Of a DNA stretch of 64,000 nucleotides, positions 8,406 through 16,518 are shown one piece after another. Origin of the DNA: Paracoccaceae bacterium (GTDB lineage Bacteria; Pseudomonadota; Alphaproteobacteria; Rhodobacterales; Rhodobacteraceae). A program made the translations under genes and the position numbers. The stretch spans positions 1 through 64,000 of the forward strand of contig JAHDIS010000009.1 of the NCBI GenBank assembly GCA_020630695.1. Direction: 5' to 3'. A model generated the notes under the pieces. That model had not been told where the DNA came from. It saw only the letters and a list, made by a program, of their open reading frames with translations, and did no database searches. Position 1 is the first letter of the stretch; each line of letters starts with the position of its first letter.

Positions 8406-9302
8406 TTACGCCGTTGCCAGCATCCCCTGCTCTTTCGCAAGCTCACGCATGCGCTTTTGCAACTTTTCAAAGGCGCGCACTTCGATCTGGCGAATCCGCT
8501 CGCGGCTGACGTCATAAACCGAAGACAGATCTTCCAATGTAACCGGCTGATCGGACAAACGGCGCTGGGTGAGGATATCCTTTTCACGGTCGTTCAGCAC
8601 ATCCATGGACTGTGCCAGCATAGCGCGGCGCGCTTCCAGCTCGTCCTTTTCGGCGTAGTCTTCAGCCTGGTTGGCATCTTCGTCTTCCAGCCAGTCCTGC
8701 CACTGCATCGTGCCTTCGCCGTCGCTTCCGACCTGAGCATTGAGCGACGCGTCACCGCCTGACATCCGCCGGTTCATAGAGATCACTTCGGCCTCATTGA
8801 CGCCAAGGTCATGAGCAATCCGCGCGACATGTTCCGGTCGCAGGTCACCCTCTTCCAACGCGCCGATGCGGTTCTTGGCCTTGCGCAGGTTAAAGAACAG
8901 CTTCTTTTGCGCCGAAGTTGTACCCAGCTTGACCAGCGACCAGGACCGCAGGATGTACTCCTGGATCGAGGCACGGATCCACCACATGGCATAGGTCGCC
9001 AGACGGAACCCTTTTTCGGGATCAAAGCGCTTGACCGCCTGCATCAAGCCTACGTTGGCTTCCGAGATCACTTCAGCCTGCGGCAGGCCATAGCCGCGAT
9101 AGCCCATGGCAATCTTGGCCGCGAGACGCAGGTGCGACGTCACCATCTGGTGCGCGGCTTCAGTGTCTTCGTTTTCCACCCACCGCTTGGCGAGCATATA
9201 TTCCTCTTCCGGCTCAAGCAGCGGAAACTTGCGGATTTCCTGCAAGTAACGGTTCAGACCGGCTTCCGGCGACGGGGCCGGCAGATTTGCATAACTGGAC
9301 AT
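8406..9302 (-). CDS. rpoH: RNA polymerase sigma-32 factor
   Basis: A 298-residue heat-shock sigma factor. Region 2 has the core-binding stretch NVGLMQAVKRFDPEKGFRLA and YAMWWIRASIQEYILRSWSL. The QKKLFFNLR sequence is the RpoH box that separates sigma-32 from other group 3 factors. Region 4 has LEDLSSVYDVSRERIRQIE as helix-turn-helix. The ATG at 9302 follows AAGGAGGGAGAG; an upstream in-frame start at 9347 adds 15 residues foreign to the family. It directs heat-shock and, in Rhodobacterales, oxidative-stress promoters. It is monocistronic with its own terminator. Confidence 0.96.
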   Translation of the reverse strand: MSSYANLPAPSPEAGLNRYLQEIRKFPLLEPEEEYMLAKRWVENEDTEAAHQMVTSHLRLAAKIAMGYRGYGLPQAEVISEANVGLMQAVKRFDPEKGFRLATYAMWWIRASIQEYILRSWSLVKLGTTSAQKKLFFNLRKAKNRIGALEEGDLRPEHVARIAHDLGVNEAEVISMNRRMSGGDASLNAQVGSDGEGTMQWQDWLEDEDANQAEDYAEKDELEARRAMLAQSMDVLNDREKDILTQRRLSDQPVTLEDLSSVYDVSRERIRQIEVRAFEKLQKRMRELAKEQGMLATA

Positions 9303-9510
9303 GGCACTCTCCCTCCTTGGGACCCGCGATGTTACGCGGCTTAACATTCATTTAGGAAGCCTGTGGCGCAGTTTCAAGCGTTTTGGCTCTCAAAGGTTGA
9401 TACGTAGTTAAGAAAGTTTTCCGTCGGTGTAAGGGTTGGTTACGTGCGCTCACGCGCATGTGCAGTGCGTTACAACGACAAATGCACTTGGGCGGGCCAC
9501 AAACGTGACC

Positions 9511-9557
9511 TTCTTCTTTGTCCAAATACTCCGGGGGTTTGGGGGCTGGCCCCCAAT
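9511..9557 (-). terminator. Rhodobacterales-type C-rich hairpin downstream of the TfoX gene
   Basis: On the minus strand the sequence has TTGGGGGCCAGCCCCCAA, then ACCCCCGGAGTATTTGG, then a purine-rich tail (ACAAAGAAGAAGG). The first part is a 7-bp GC stem. The whole arrangement matches, from memory, an extragenic motif found repeatedly after operons in Roseobacter-group genomes. It lies 28 bp after the stop of the minus-strand gene at 9585, so it may end the sufT-sufA-tfoX transcript. Confidence 0.5.
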
Positions 9558-9584
9558 CGATCAACTAAGTCCGCGCAAGCGGCG

Positions 9585-9908
9585 TTACAAATGCGCAAGG
9601 GCTTCACGCGCCAGCGCAACCGCTTCTTCGGGATCATCTCGCGCACTATCGGGCAAGGTCCAGTAAGGCATGGCCGTGGTCGTGCCGTTCTTGCGGGTAT
9701 AGCTGAACCGTGTGCAGCCCATCGCCTCCAGGCGTTCGGCAAATGCACCCGCACCTTTGATCATCAGGCCAAAGTCACTGTGAATGATCGCAAAGATCGT
9801 TCCATCCTGATAGAGGCACAGCCCGCCCATCATCTTTCGCGTGGTAATGCCGCCAAGATCGGAAAAGAGATCCACCGCAAAGGCGATCTCTTCGTCCGAT
9901 ACTGCCAT
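9585..9908 (-). CDS. TfoX N-terminal-domain protein
   Basis: A 107-residue protein consisting of a single TfoX/Sxy N-terminal domain. The pattern is recognisable: LFSDLGGITTRKMMGGLCLYQDGTIFAII, then FSYTRKNGTTTAMPYWTLPDSARDDPEEA. It lacks the C-terminal TfoX domain of the gamma-proteobacterial competence regulators, so a role in competence should not be assumed. It starts 1 bp after the stop of the SufA-like gene and is likely co-transcribed with it. No DNA-binding motif is evident. The biochemical role is unknown. Confidence 0.85.
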   Translation of the reverse strand: MAVSDEEIAFAVDLFSDLGGITTRKMMGGLCLYQDGTIFAIIHSDFGLMIKGAGAFAERLEAMGCTRFSYTRKNGTTTAMPYWTLPDSARDDPEEAVALAREALAHL

Positions 9909-9909
9909 G

Positions 9910-10290
9910 TCAGGCTTTGCCCTGCTCGGCCGTCAGTTCCTCGACGTCCTTGAACTTGATCGACTCGCCGCAGCCGCAGGCATCCGCGACGTTGGGATTG
10001 CGGAATTTGAAGCCCGATTCCAGAAGAGAAGTTTCGTAGTCGATCTCGGTTCCGAACAGAAACATCTGTGCCATGGGCGCGATCAATACACGCGCGCCAT
10101 CCTGCTCAACCACTTCATCATTGGGATCGGCGTCATCCACGTAGTCCATGGTATATTCCATGCCCGCGCAGCCGCCCTTCTTGATGCCGATGCGCAGGCC
10201 GTGACGGCCGTCGCGGTCCATCAACTTGCTGATCTGCTTAATCGCAGCCGGGGTCATGCTGACCGCTTGTTTGCCAGGAATACCGAACAT
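9910..10290 (-). CDS. sufA: HesB/IscA/SufA-type iron-sulfur cluster assembly protein
   Basis: A 126-residue A-type carrier. The three conserved cysteines are present: KGGCAGMEY near residues 38-46 and ACGCGESI near 107-114. The start MFGIPGKQAVSMTPAAIKQI matches alphaproteobacterial members that end suf operons. It would transfer [2Fe-2S] or [4Fe-4S] clusters from the SUF scaffold to apo-proteins. The gene lies 56 bp downstream of a SufT-like gene. The main suf operon (sufBCDS) is not in the window. Orthology to SufA rather than ErpA is not certain. Confidence 0.88.
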   Translation of the reverse strand: MFGIPGKQAVSMTPAAIKQISKLMDRDGRHGLRIGIKKGGCAGMEYTMDYVDDADPNDEVVEQDGARVLIAPMAQMFLFGTEIDYETSLLESGFKFRNPNVADACGCGESIKFKDVEELTAEQGKA

Positions 10291-10346
10291 GACGTTTCTC
10301 CTTCCCGTTCAATCTAGGCATGGCTGTCCAACCGGACAAGCGCTGC

Positions 10347-10709
10347 TTACATAAAGCCCAGCTCGAGCCGCGCCTCGTCGGACATCATGTCCATTCCCCA
10401 AGGCGGATCCCAGGTAATTTCGACATCCACCTGCTTGATCCCCGGCAACGGCTCAACCGCTTCGGCCAGCCAGCCCGGCATCTCACCGGCCACAGGACAG
10501 CCCGGCGCAGTCAGCGTCATGATGATCCGTACCTCGTTTTCGGCACCGATCTCGATGGTGTAGACAAGGCCCAGATCATAGATATTCACTGGAATTTCAG
10601 GGTCATAGACCGTGCGACAGGCCTCAACAACCTGATCGTAAAGCGGATGATCCGTGCTGGATGGCGCAATCAGGGGCGCACCTTCAAGCGGGGGGCTCGC
10701 GTCGTTCAT
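10347..10709 (-). CDS. sufT: SufT-like MIP18/DUF59 family protein
   Basis: A 120-residue protein of the DUF59 (MIP18) family. Diagnostic stretches are VYDPEIPVNIYDLGLVY near 36-52 and MTLTAPGCPVAGEMP near 67-81, followed by VEITWDPPWGMDMMSDEAR. Members take part in Fe-S protein maturation, and the position upstream of a SufA-like carrier supports this. The ATG at 10709 follows AAGGACAGGTC; a longer reading frame to 10784 lacks a ribosome-binding site. The protein is cytoplasmic. Confidence 0.88.
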   Translation of the reverse strand: MNDASPPLEGAPLIAPSSTDHPLYDQVVEACRTVYDPEIPVNIYDLGLVYTIEIGAENEVRIIMTLTAPGCPVAGEMPGWLAEAVEPLPGIKQVDVEITWDPPWGMDMMSDEARLELGFM

Positions 10710-10800
10710 GACCTGTCCTTCATGTATTCTTGAGAAAAGATATAGGAAAAGACCCGCCCGGGGTAAAGGGCGCGCGCCGAGCAATCGACAACAGGGCGTG

Positions 10801-11826
10801 CTATTGACGCAGGGCCTCTATCAGATCGGCCATATCTTGTGGCAAAGCAGCCTCAAAGAGCATGTGCTCATCGCTGACCGGATGCACAAACCCCAGCTCT
10901 GCCGCATGCAGGGCCTGCCGATCAAAGCCCTGCACTGCCGCCAAAGCGCCAGCGCTCAATGCGCTTGGGGCAATTTTTCGGCGCCCGCCATAGACCGGAT
11001 CACCCAAAAGCCCGTGGCCCGCATGTGCCATATGCACCCTGATCTGGTGGGTCCGCCCTGTCTCCAGACGGCATTGCACCAAAGCACAGGCCGCAGGGGA
11101 GCCGAAACGCTCCAGCACTCTTGCGTGGGTGACGGCATGACGGCCCTGCCCGCCGAACAACACGGCCTGCCTTTGGCGATCAGTCTTGTGGCGTGCCAGC
11201 CCGCTGGTGATCGTAATCCCGCCCCCCTGCGCTTTGGACACGCCTTTTGTGCCCATCAGGCGTGGATCTGCCACGTCGGGCACACCGTGAACCACGGCCA
11301 GATATGACCGCCGGGCGGTATGTTTTTCAAATTGAGCCGCCAACCCGTGATGCGCCCGATCCGATTTGGCGACCACCAGCAGCCCGGAGGTATCCTTGTC
11401 GATCCGGTGCACGATGCCGGGGCGCTTTTCGCCGCCAACCCCAGACAAGGCCCCGTCAAAGTGATGCAGCAGCGCATTCACCAGCGTCCCGTCTGGTGAA
11501 CCCGGGGCAGGATGCACCACCATTCCGGCCGGTTTGTTAACCACAAGCACATCGTCGTCTTCATGCACGATGTCCAATGGGATGTCCTGTGCCACGACAT
11601 CGTAGTTCTGCGCTGCTGGCACCACGATCTGAACCACCATGCCTTCTGCAACCTTGGCTTTCGGGTCAGCAGCGACCTTGCCATCGATTTGCACGGCACC
11701 GCTTTCGATCAGTCTTGCGAGACGTGTTCGTGACAGTGCCGCCGTCTCCGGAACATCGCGCGCCAGCGCCTTGTCCAGCCGTGCGGGTGGGTTCGCTGCG
11801 ATTTCAAAGGTCAAAGGGTCGGACAT
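10801..11826 (-). CDS. rluD: 23S rRNA pseudouridine synthase, RluD type
   Basis: A 341-residue RluA/RluD-family pseudouridine synthase. An N-terminal S4-like RNA-binding segment (RLDKALARDVPETAALSRTR) is followed by the catalytic domain with VVNKPAGMVVHPAPG near 95-109, HRIDKDTSGLL at 140-150 carrying the catalytic Asp, and the C-terminal TGRTHQIRVHMAHAGHGLLGDP. RluD makes pseudouridines 1911, 1915 and 1917 in helix 69 of 23S rRNA. The start MSDPL at 11826 was chosen over an upstream in-frame codon. In Rhodobacterales it often neighbours rpoH, as here. Confidence 0.92.
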   Translation of the reverse strand: MSDPLTFEIAANPPARLDKALARDVPETAALSRTRLARLIESGAVQIDGKVAADPKAKVAEGMVVQIVVPAAQNYDVVAQDIPLDIVHEDDDVLVVNKPAGMVVHPAPGSPDGTLVNALLHHFDGALSGVGGEKRPGIVHRIDKDTSGLLVVAKSDRAHHGLAAQFEKHTARRSYLAVVHGVPDVADPRLMGTKGVSKAQGGGITITSGLARHKTDRQRQAVLFGGQGRHAVTHARVLERFGSPAACALVQCRLETGRTHQIRVHMAHAGHGLLGDPVYGGRRKIAPSALSAGALAAVQGFDRQALHAAELGFVHPVSDEHMLFEAALPQDMADLIEALRQ

Positions 11827-11898
11827 ACAGGCTCCTGCGGCCATAAAGGCCTTGATGGGCGCGCTATACCAATCCGGCAGCGGCGCGACCAGTACCGA

Positions 11899-12378
11899 CT
11901 ACAGATCGATTTCCCATGTCTGCTCGACCAGAGACACGCCAAAACTGTGAACCGGTTCAGACCGGGTGATCCGCCACCCCATCGCCTGATACAGCGCGCA
12001 GGCAGCTTTATGGCTTTCGTGGGTCCAAAGCTGCGCCCTGTCATAGCCCGCCTGACGTGCAAAGCGCATCCAGGCGTCCAGCATCATACGTCCGGCCCCT
12101 TGGCCGCGCGCTTCGGGCACCAGAAGAAACAAGCGCAGTTTGGCGGTCTTCTCATCCAGACGAACGCAAAAGACACTGCCCAGCCTCTGGTCATCGGAAC
12201 AGGCGATAAACGCCCGCTCGCATTCGGGATCATGGGACTGTTCAAAATCGGCCAGTATGTCGGCGACCAAGGGCGCAAAGCTCTCATCAAAGCCTTCGTC
12301 ACGCATGTAAAGCTGGCGGTGTTGCTCGACCAGCCACTCAGCATCGCCCGGCTGCATATGGCGCAATTCAAACGGCAT
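11899..12378 (-). CDS. GNAT-family N-acetyltransferase
   Basis: A 159-residue single-domain acetyltransferase. The acetyl-CoA binding motif A is clear as LRLFLLVPEARGQGAGRMMLDAWMRFAR near 80-107 (R/Q-x-x-G-x-G/A pattern), followed by the ALYQAMGWR segment that precedes the last strand. The resemblance is to small-molecule or MarR-associated GNATs. The ATG at 12378 gives MPFELRHMQPGDAEW, a normal GNAT first strand; an upstream start would add 19 residues. The substrate cannot be predicted. It is divergent from the small gene at 12459. Confidence 0.85.
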   Translation of the reverse strand: MPFELRHMQPGDAEWLVEQHRQLYMRDEGFDESFAPLVADILADFEQSHDPECERAFIACSDDQRLGSVFCVRLDEKTAKLRLFLLVPEARGQGAGRMMLDAWMRFARQAGYDRAQLWTHESHKAACALYQAMGWRITRSEPVHSFGVSLVEQTWEIDL

Positions 12379-12458
12379 GACCCCATGGATACGTCCCCAC
12401 GCTTGCAAATCAAGCCCTGCAGCGCTAGGGCACACCCAGCCAGCTTGCGGAGGCCATC

Positions 12459-12650
12459 ATGGGCATCAACGACGAACGCGACATCGAAGCCAACCTGCAA
12501 ATCGGGCCAACCGATCAGGGTATGGTGCGCTTGTTCATGTTCTCGGGTGACCTCGAAATCCCCATGGATTTCGAGCCCGAAGAAGCCGAAGAAATCGCTG
12601 AGGAAATTCGCGCGGCTGCCGCCACGGCCCGGCGCGTCAAACGCCGCTAG
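12459..12650 (+). CDS. Small acidic protein, DUF6324-like
   Basis: A 63-residue protein, MGINDERDIEANLQIG at the start, then a beta-like stretch (QGMVRLFMFSGDLEIPMDF) and a strongly acidic helix (EPEEAEEIAEEI) ending in a basic tail RRVKRR. It looks like a conserved Rhodobacterales family that I associate with DUF6324; that name is from memory. The charge pattern (acidic helix, basic tail) suggests a soluble protein. It is divergent from the GNAT gene and convergent with citF. Function is unknown. Confidence 0.7.
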   Translation: MGINDERDIEANLQIGPTDQGMVRLFMFSGDLEIPMDFEPEEAEEIAEEIRAAAATARRVKRR

Positions 12651-12663
12651 ATCCGGCATTCCG

Positions 12664-12679
12664 GCCCAGCCCGCTGGGC
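12664..12679. terminator. Weak hairpin between convergent genes
   Basis: GCCCAG-CCCG-CTGGGC forms a 6-bp GC stem in the 38-bp space between the small + strand gene and the end of citF. No clear T-tract follows on either strand, so this is only a candidate bidirectional terminator. Confidence 0.35.
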
Positions 12680-12688
12680 TAACTGGAT

Positions 12689-14116
12689 TTATTCAATCAT
12701 TCGAATTTCATCCAGAACGTATCCCTCGCGATGTTCGGACTGCGCCACCACGCGGCCCGATGCGCGCGGCGGTGTCGTTTGGCTTGCCTGCACCGCTGCC
12801 TTGGCCGCAAGATCTTGGATCGACACAACAGGCAGCCCCCCTGCCCCGAGCCTGTCCTGCAAAGCTGCATTTGCCGGGTTCACGGCTATGCCCGCCTCAG
12901 TAACGACCACGTCGACGCAAGACCCCGGTGTGGTCAACGTCGTGACCTTTGGCACGACTTTTGCAAAGCCCGCCGCTGTCAGGCGCGTGGTCACAACCGT
13001 CAGCGCTGCGCCTTGGGCCGCATCCGCATGGCCGCCAGAGCCGCCAATAATGAGCCCATCCGAGCGAGTGGTGACATTCACGTTGAAATCCGTGTCCACC
13101 TGCGCCGCACCGAGCACAACCGCCGACAATTCGTCAACAACCGCGCCGCCAACGTGCGGTCCAGCATAGGCCGATGCAGACATCGACTGATGCGCAGAAT
13201 TACGGCTGCGAGACGCAACCGCTTCGAGATCAAAGCACTGAACATCCATCAAACTGCGAAACAGCCCGGCCTCAAGCATTTTGACGTGAAACCCGGAAAT
13301 CCCCCCGCAGGCAAAGCTGCCCTGCACTCCGTGGGTGGTCATGGCCTGACCAACGGCCTGTGCGGTTGCAATGGAAATGCCCCCGGCCCCGGTCTGAAAC
13401 GAAAAGCCCGGTATCAGCTGTCCACTGGCCGCAATCACATCGGCCGCCTGGCCTGCAATCGCAACGCTTTGCGGATCCATCGCCGGACGCGTCGCACCGG
13501 ATCCGATGCCAGCCGGATCACCGATGCGGTCCACCTGCAGAACCATATCCACCCGGTCCTGCGACAGATCTATCGGACAGGCTGGAAAAGGAACGATGGT
13601 ATCGGTGACAGCCACCACGTGCTGAGCGGCCCCCACATCCGCCATAGGGTAACCCAGAACACCAAACGGCGCGCGCCCGGTTCGCGCAGACAGGTTCCCA
13701 CGGCAATCCGCCGCCGAAGCCGCAACAAATGCCACGTCGATCCTCTGCTCTCCGGAGTCCAACGCACGCGCGCGACCACCGTGCGTTCGCAAACGGACAG
13801 GCGTTTTCAATGCGCCGCGGCTGATCGCGTGGGCGAGCGGGCCTGACATATAGCTGGTGGCAATACTGGCGATCACGCCCTTCTCAACCAACGCCACCAA
13901 AGGGGCGTGCACGGGGAACAGCGATGTTGCCTCAAGGTGCAGACCCTTCAACCCAGCCTCACCCAACGCAGTCAGGATCAGATTCATGACCCCATCGCCA
14001 TTCCGCAGATGGTGGTGAAACGACACGCATCCCCCGTCGGATAAACCGCTCCTTTCGATCACCGCGTGGATGTCGTTCAGAAGCTTGCCTTTGGTCGAAG
14101 TGTTGGGCCGGGACAT
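12689..14116 (-). CDS. Citrate lyase alpha subunit homologue (CitF-type CoA/ACP transferase)
   Basis: A 475-residue protein that follows CitF over nearly its full length: VSFHHHLRNGDGVMNL near 31-46, SGPLAHAISRGALKTPVRLRTHGGR, KVDRIGDPA-like VDRIGDPAGIGSGATRP, LSAV...DTDFNVNV, GGSGGHADAAQGA, and the end TTPGSCVDVVVTEAGIAVNP. In citrate lyase this subunit exchanges the acetyl group of the carrier protein for citrate. The partners CitE (lyase) and CitD (carrier) and the assembly genes citCGX are absent here. It may therefore act as a stand-alone CoA transferase on a hydroxy-dicarboxylate. It is the last gene after the two dehydrogenases. Confidence 0.82.
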   Translation of the reverse strand: MSRPNTSTKGKLLNDIHAVIERSGLSDGGCVSFHHHLRNGDGVMNLILTALGEAGLKGLHLEATSLFPVHAPLVALVEKGVIASIATSYMSGPLAHAISRGALKTPVRLRTHGGRARALDSGEQRIDVAFVAASAADCRGNLSARTGRAPFGVLGYPMADVGAAQHVVAVTDTIVPFPACPIDLSQDRVDMVLQVDRIGDPAGIGSGATRPAMDPQSVAIAGQAADVIAASGQLIPGFSFQTGAGGISIATAQAVGQAMTTHGVQGSFACGGISGFHVKMLEAGLFRSLMDVQCFDLEAVASRSRNSAHQSMSASAYAGPHVGGAVVDELSAVVLGAAQVDTDFNVNVTTRSDGLIIGGSGGHADAAQGAALTVVTTRLTAAGFAKVVPKVTTLTTPGSCVDVVVTEAGIAVNPANAALQDRLGAGGLPVVSIQDLAAKAAVQASQTTPPRASGRVVAQSEHREGYVLDEIRMIE

Positions 14117-14117
14117 G

Positions 14118-14207
14118 TCACGCCGTTGTTTGGGTTTCTGCCAAGCAAGGTGTAACGGCTGAGCCGGTCAGGACAAGCGCGGCAAGGCGTTTTGCCATGC
14201 GCCGCAT
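14118..14207 (-). CDS. Possible 29-codon leader ORF before citF-like gene
   Basis: In the 110-bp gap between the Gfo/Idh gene and citF, a short frame reads MRRMAKRLAALVLTGSAVTP and ends CLAETQTTA. It has a basic start and hydrophobic core like a signal peptide, and its TGA lies one base before the citF ATG (TGACATG). It could couple translation to citF or be noncoding. No homologue is recognised. Confidence 0.25.
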   Translation of the reverse strand: MRRMAKRLAALVLTGSAVTPCLAETQTTA

Positions 14208-14226
14208 GTTCAGCCTATCTGCGGGA

Positions 14227-15261
14227 TCAGGCTCCACGCGCCTGCAACACGTGTCGCGCGCCACTTTGCGCCGATGCATAGACCGCGGCCTCGATCCTGA
14301 GCACCTCAAGATACTCCTCGGCCAGCGTCTCGATCTGTCCGGTGCCGCCCAATCCGTTGACCACATGGCGCTGAAACGCGTGCACGCAGCCGCCCCCAAA
14401 ACTATCATCATCAGTGGGCGCAAGACGCTGGATCTGGTCGCGCGTCGCGAATGCCCGATGCCAGACCGAACCGTCGCCGCGCAGCGAAAGCGTGCCCTCG
14501 GTGCCTTCGAACAGCCCCTCGCCCATGGTGCATCGCAAATTTCTGGCGTCGTGATCCAGATGCCGATTGCCATCGATCACAGCGCGCGTGTTGCCGGGAT
14601 GCTCAAGGATGATCAAACCGGCATCTTCCCCTGCGATTGCGGGGTTCAGGCGGCGCAGGTCTGCGTAGACCGAAACCGGATCGCCCAGCAAAAACCGGAA
14701 AGTATCGATCAGATGCACGGCGGTTTCATGCACCAAAAACCGCTCCATCTTCTGAAAATACGGCTGACGATCCAGATAGGCCTCCGGGCCCTGCCCGTCG
14801 CCGGGACGCAATCGAAACGTTGCCTGTTGCACCTGCCCGATCAAACCATCGCGGATCGCGCTTTTGATGGCGCGGTACCACGGTTGGAACCGGAAATTCT
14901 CATGCACGATCAGCGTGACACCGGCATGCTGGGCCAGAGCGACCATGGCTTCTGCTTCGTCCAGACTGCTGCAAAAGGGCTTTTGACAGATGATCGTGCC
15001 GACCCCAGCCGAAATGGCCATGCGAATGGCCTCTGAATGCCCGGCGGGAGGCAAGATGATGTCCAGAACATCTGGAACGGTCTGCTCCAGCATCTCGGCC
15101 AGCTCGACAAAACCGGGCAGCCCGGTCGCATGTGCCTTTGCCAGATCATGATCGCAGGCCCCGACCAAGGCAACTTCGGGCATCCGAGCCCAGCTTTCGT
15201 AGTGAAATCGGCTGAAATACCCCGCGCCTACACAGGCTATGCGTATGGGCGGCCTTGGCAT
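14227..15261 (-). CDS. Gfo/Idh/MocA-family oxidoreductase
   Basis: A 344-residue NAD(P)-dependent sugar or polyol dehydrogenase. The N-terminal Rossmann fold shows CVGAGYFSRFHYESW near 8-22, and the family Lys is in CQKPF near 92 (EKP in most members). The C-terminal part has FLVHETAVHLIDTFRFLLG, where the conserved His of the active site lies. The start ATG forms TGATG with the stop of the upstream dehydrogenase, so the two are coupled. It probably oxidises a hydroxyl of a sugar acid or cyclitol feeding the adjacent decarboxylating dehydrogenase; that order of steps is inferred. Confidence 0.85.
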   Translation of the reverse strand: MPRPPIRIACVGAGYFSRFHYESWARMPEVALVGACDHDLAKAHATGLPGFVELAEMLEQTVPDVLDIILPPAGHSEAIRMAISAGVGTIICQKPFCSSLDEAEAMVALAQHAGVTLIVHENFRFQPWYRAIKSAIRDGLIGQVQQATFRLRPGDGQGPEAYLDRQPYFQKMERFLVHETAVHLIDTFRFLLGDPVSVYADLRRLNPAIAGEDAGLIILEHPGNTRAVIDGNRHLDHDARNLRCTMGEGLFEGTEGTLSLRGDGSVWHRAFATRDQIQRLAPTDDDSFGGGCVHAFQRHVVNGLGGTGQIETLAEEYLEVLRIEAAVYASAQSGARHVLQARGA

Positions 15262-16352
15262 CACTGCGACCACAATTGCGCTTTGACGGCGTCCGCCGCT
15301 TCTTGGGTTGTGGCGCGCCCGCCCAGATCGCGGGTCAACACGGCACCGGAACCGACCACCGCTTCGGTTGCTTCGCGCAGACGTTGGCCGTCACTGCGCA
15401 AGGCCAGATTGTCGTGTTTCACGCCAAGCCAGTCGAGCATCATGGCCGCAGACAAGATCATAGCAAACGGATTGGCCACACCCTGCCCGGCGATATCAGG
15501 GGCCGAGCCGTGACAAGGCTGGAACACCGCATGATCCAGCCCGATGTCTGCCGACGGGGCGAGCCCGAGCCCGCCCATCAATCCGGCCCCCAGATCCGAA
15601 AGAATGTCGCCAAACATGTTTTCCGTCACCAGCACATCAAAATCCCACGGACGCTGGACCATCCAAAGCGCCATCGCATCAACATAGGCATGATCAGAGG
15701 TCAAATCGGAACGCCGACCAGCCTCTTTGTCAAAAAGATCCCGAAAGAACGCAAAAGCGCGAAAGACATTGGCTTTGTCGACGCAGGTCACGTGCCCCCG
15801 TCCACGGCCCGCCGCCTTGCGGGTGGCCGCAAGGTCAAAAGCAAAACGGAACAGCTTTTCGCTGATATCGCGTGTGATCAACAAGGTTTCGCGCGCTTCG
15901 TTTTCGCTGACTTCGCCTCTGCCTTGCGTGTAGAAAAGCCCCTCGGTGCTTTCACGGATCAGTACGAAATCGATCTGCTTGCCCGGAGGCAAGGTCAATG
16001 GGCTGGGTTGTCCCGGTTTGACCGTCACCGGGCGTACTCCTGCAAACAGCGTCAAAGCCTTGCGCAGATCGATTTGCGGCGAGATTTCAGTGCCGTCGGG
16101 GTATCGCACATCTGGCAGGCCCATTGCGGACAACAGGATTGCGTCGGATTCGCGGGCCACTTTCATGGACTGCTCGGGAAGCGACTCGCCGGTTTTGGCG
16201 TAGTGGGCCGCGCCCGCTGGCGCGCGCGCAAACGTAAGCCCATAGGAATTGCTTTCAGCGGCGATCGCCTTGAGAATACTGACAGTCGGCTCCGTGATTT
16301 CCGGCCCGATGCCATCGCCCTCGAAAACCGCGACAGAGAAATTTTGCGACAT
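15261..16352 (-). CDS. Isocitrate/isopropylmalate/tartrate dehydrogenase-family protein
   Basis: A 363-residue NAD-dependent beta-decarboxylating dehydrogenase. The motif NMFGDILSDLGAGLMGGLGL near 233-252 is the metal and substrate signature, followed by HGSAPDIAGQGVANP, which binds NAD. The start FEGDGIGPEITEPTV is typical. The loop that sets specificity in LeuB differs, and leuB would normally stand with leuCD, which are absent. It is probably a tartrate/malate or related 2-hydroxyacid dehydrogenase. It is the promoter-proximal gene of the operon with the Gfo/Idh and CitF-like genes. Confidence 0.85.
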   Translation of the reverse strand: MSQNFSVAVFEGDGIGPEITEPTVSILKAIAAESNSYGLTFARAPAGAAHYAKTGESLPEQSMKVARESDAILLSAMGLPDVRYPDGTEISPQIDLRKALTLFAGVRPVTVKPGQPSPLTLPPGKQIDFVLIRESTEGLFYTQGRGEVSENEARETLLITRDISEKLFRFAFDLAATRKAAGRGRGHVTCVDKANVFRAFAFFRDLFDKEAGRRSDLTSDHAYVDAMALWMVQRPWDFDVLVTENMFGDILSDLGAGLMGGLGLAPSADIGLDHAVFQPCHGSAPDIAGQGVANPFAMILSAAMMLDWLGVKHDNLALRSDGQRLREATEAVVGSGAVLTRDLGGRATTQEAADAVKAQLWSQ

Positions 16353-16399
16353 GTTGGTTCCTTTAATGAGCCGACTTCTGCCTACTTTAGCGACATTTC

Positions 16400-16423
16400 T
16401 AAATTAATGCATACATTAATTTA
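16400..16423. promoter_or_regulatory. Perfect inverted repeat in the divergent promoter region
   Basis: TAAATTAATG and CATTAATTTA are perfect 10-bp arms around the 4-bp spacer CATA, in the 166-bp gap between the dehydrogenase (minus) and the ABM gene (plus). The core AATGCATACATT resembles operators of GntR-family regulators of the FadR/VanR type. No regulator gene lies next to it in the window. The AT-rich content is unlike the flanking genes. Confidence 0.6.
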
Positions 16424-16518
16424 TGCACAGCGCTTGCCCTGCGGTCCTTTTATGATACATTTTGTTGCATTGAGTAGCTATCACTCTGAAATGACGTAAC
16501 ACATTCAGCGAGCCCACC

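Noticed and set aside
12689..14116. A full citrate lyase operon
   Set aside because: Only the alpha subunit homologue is present; citE, citD, citC and citX/G were looked for on both sides and not found.
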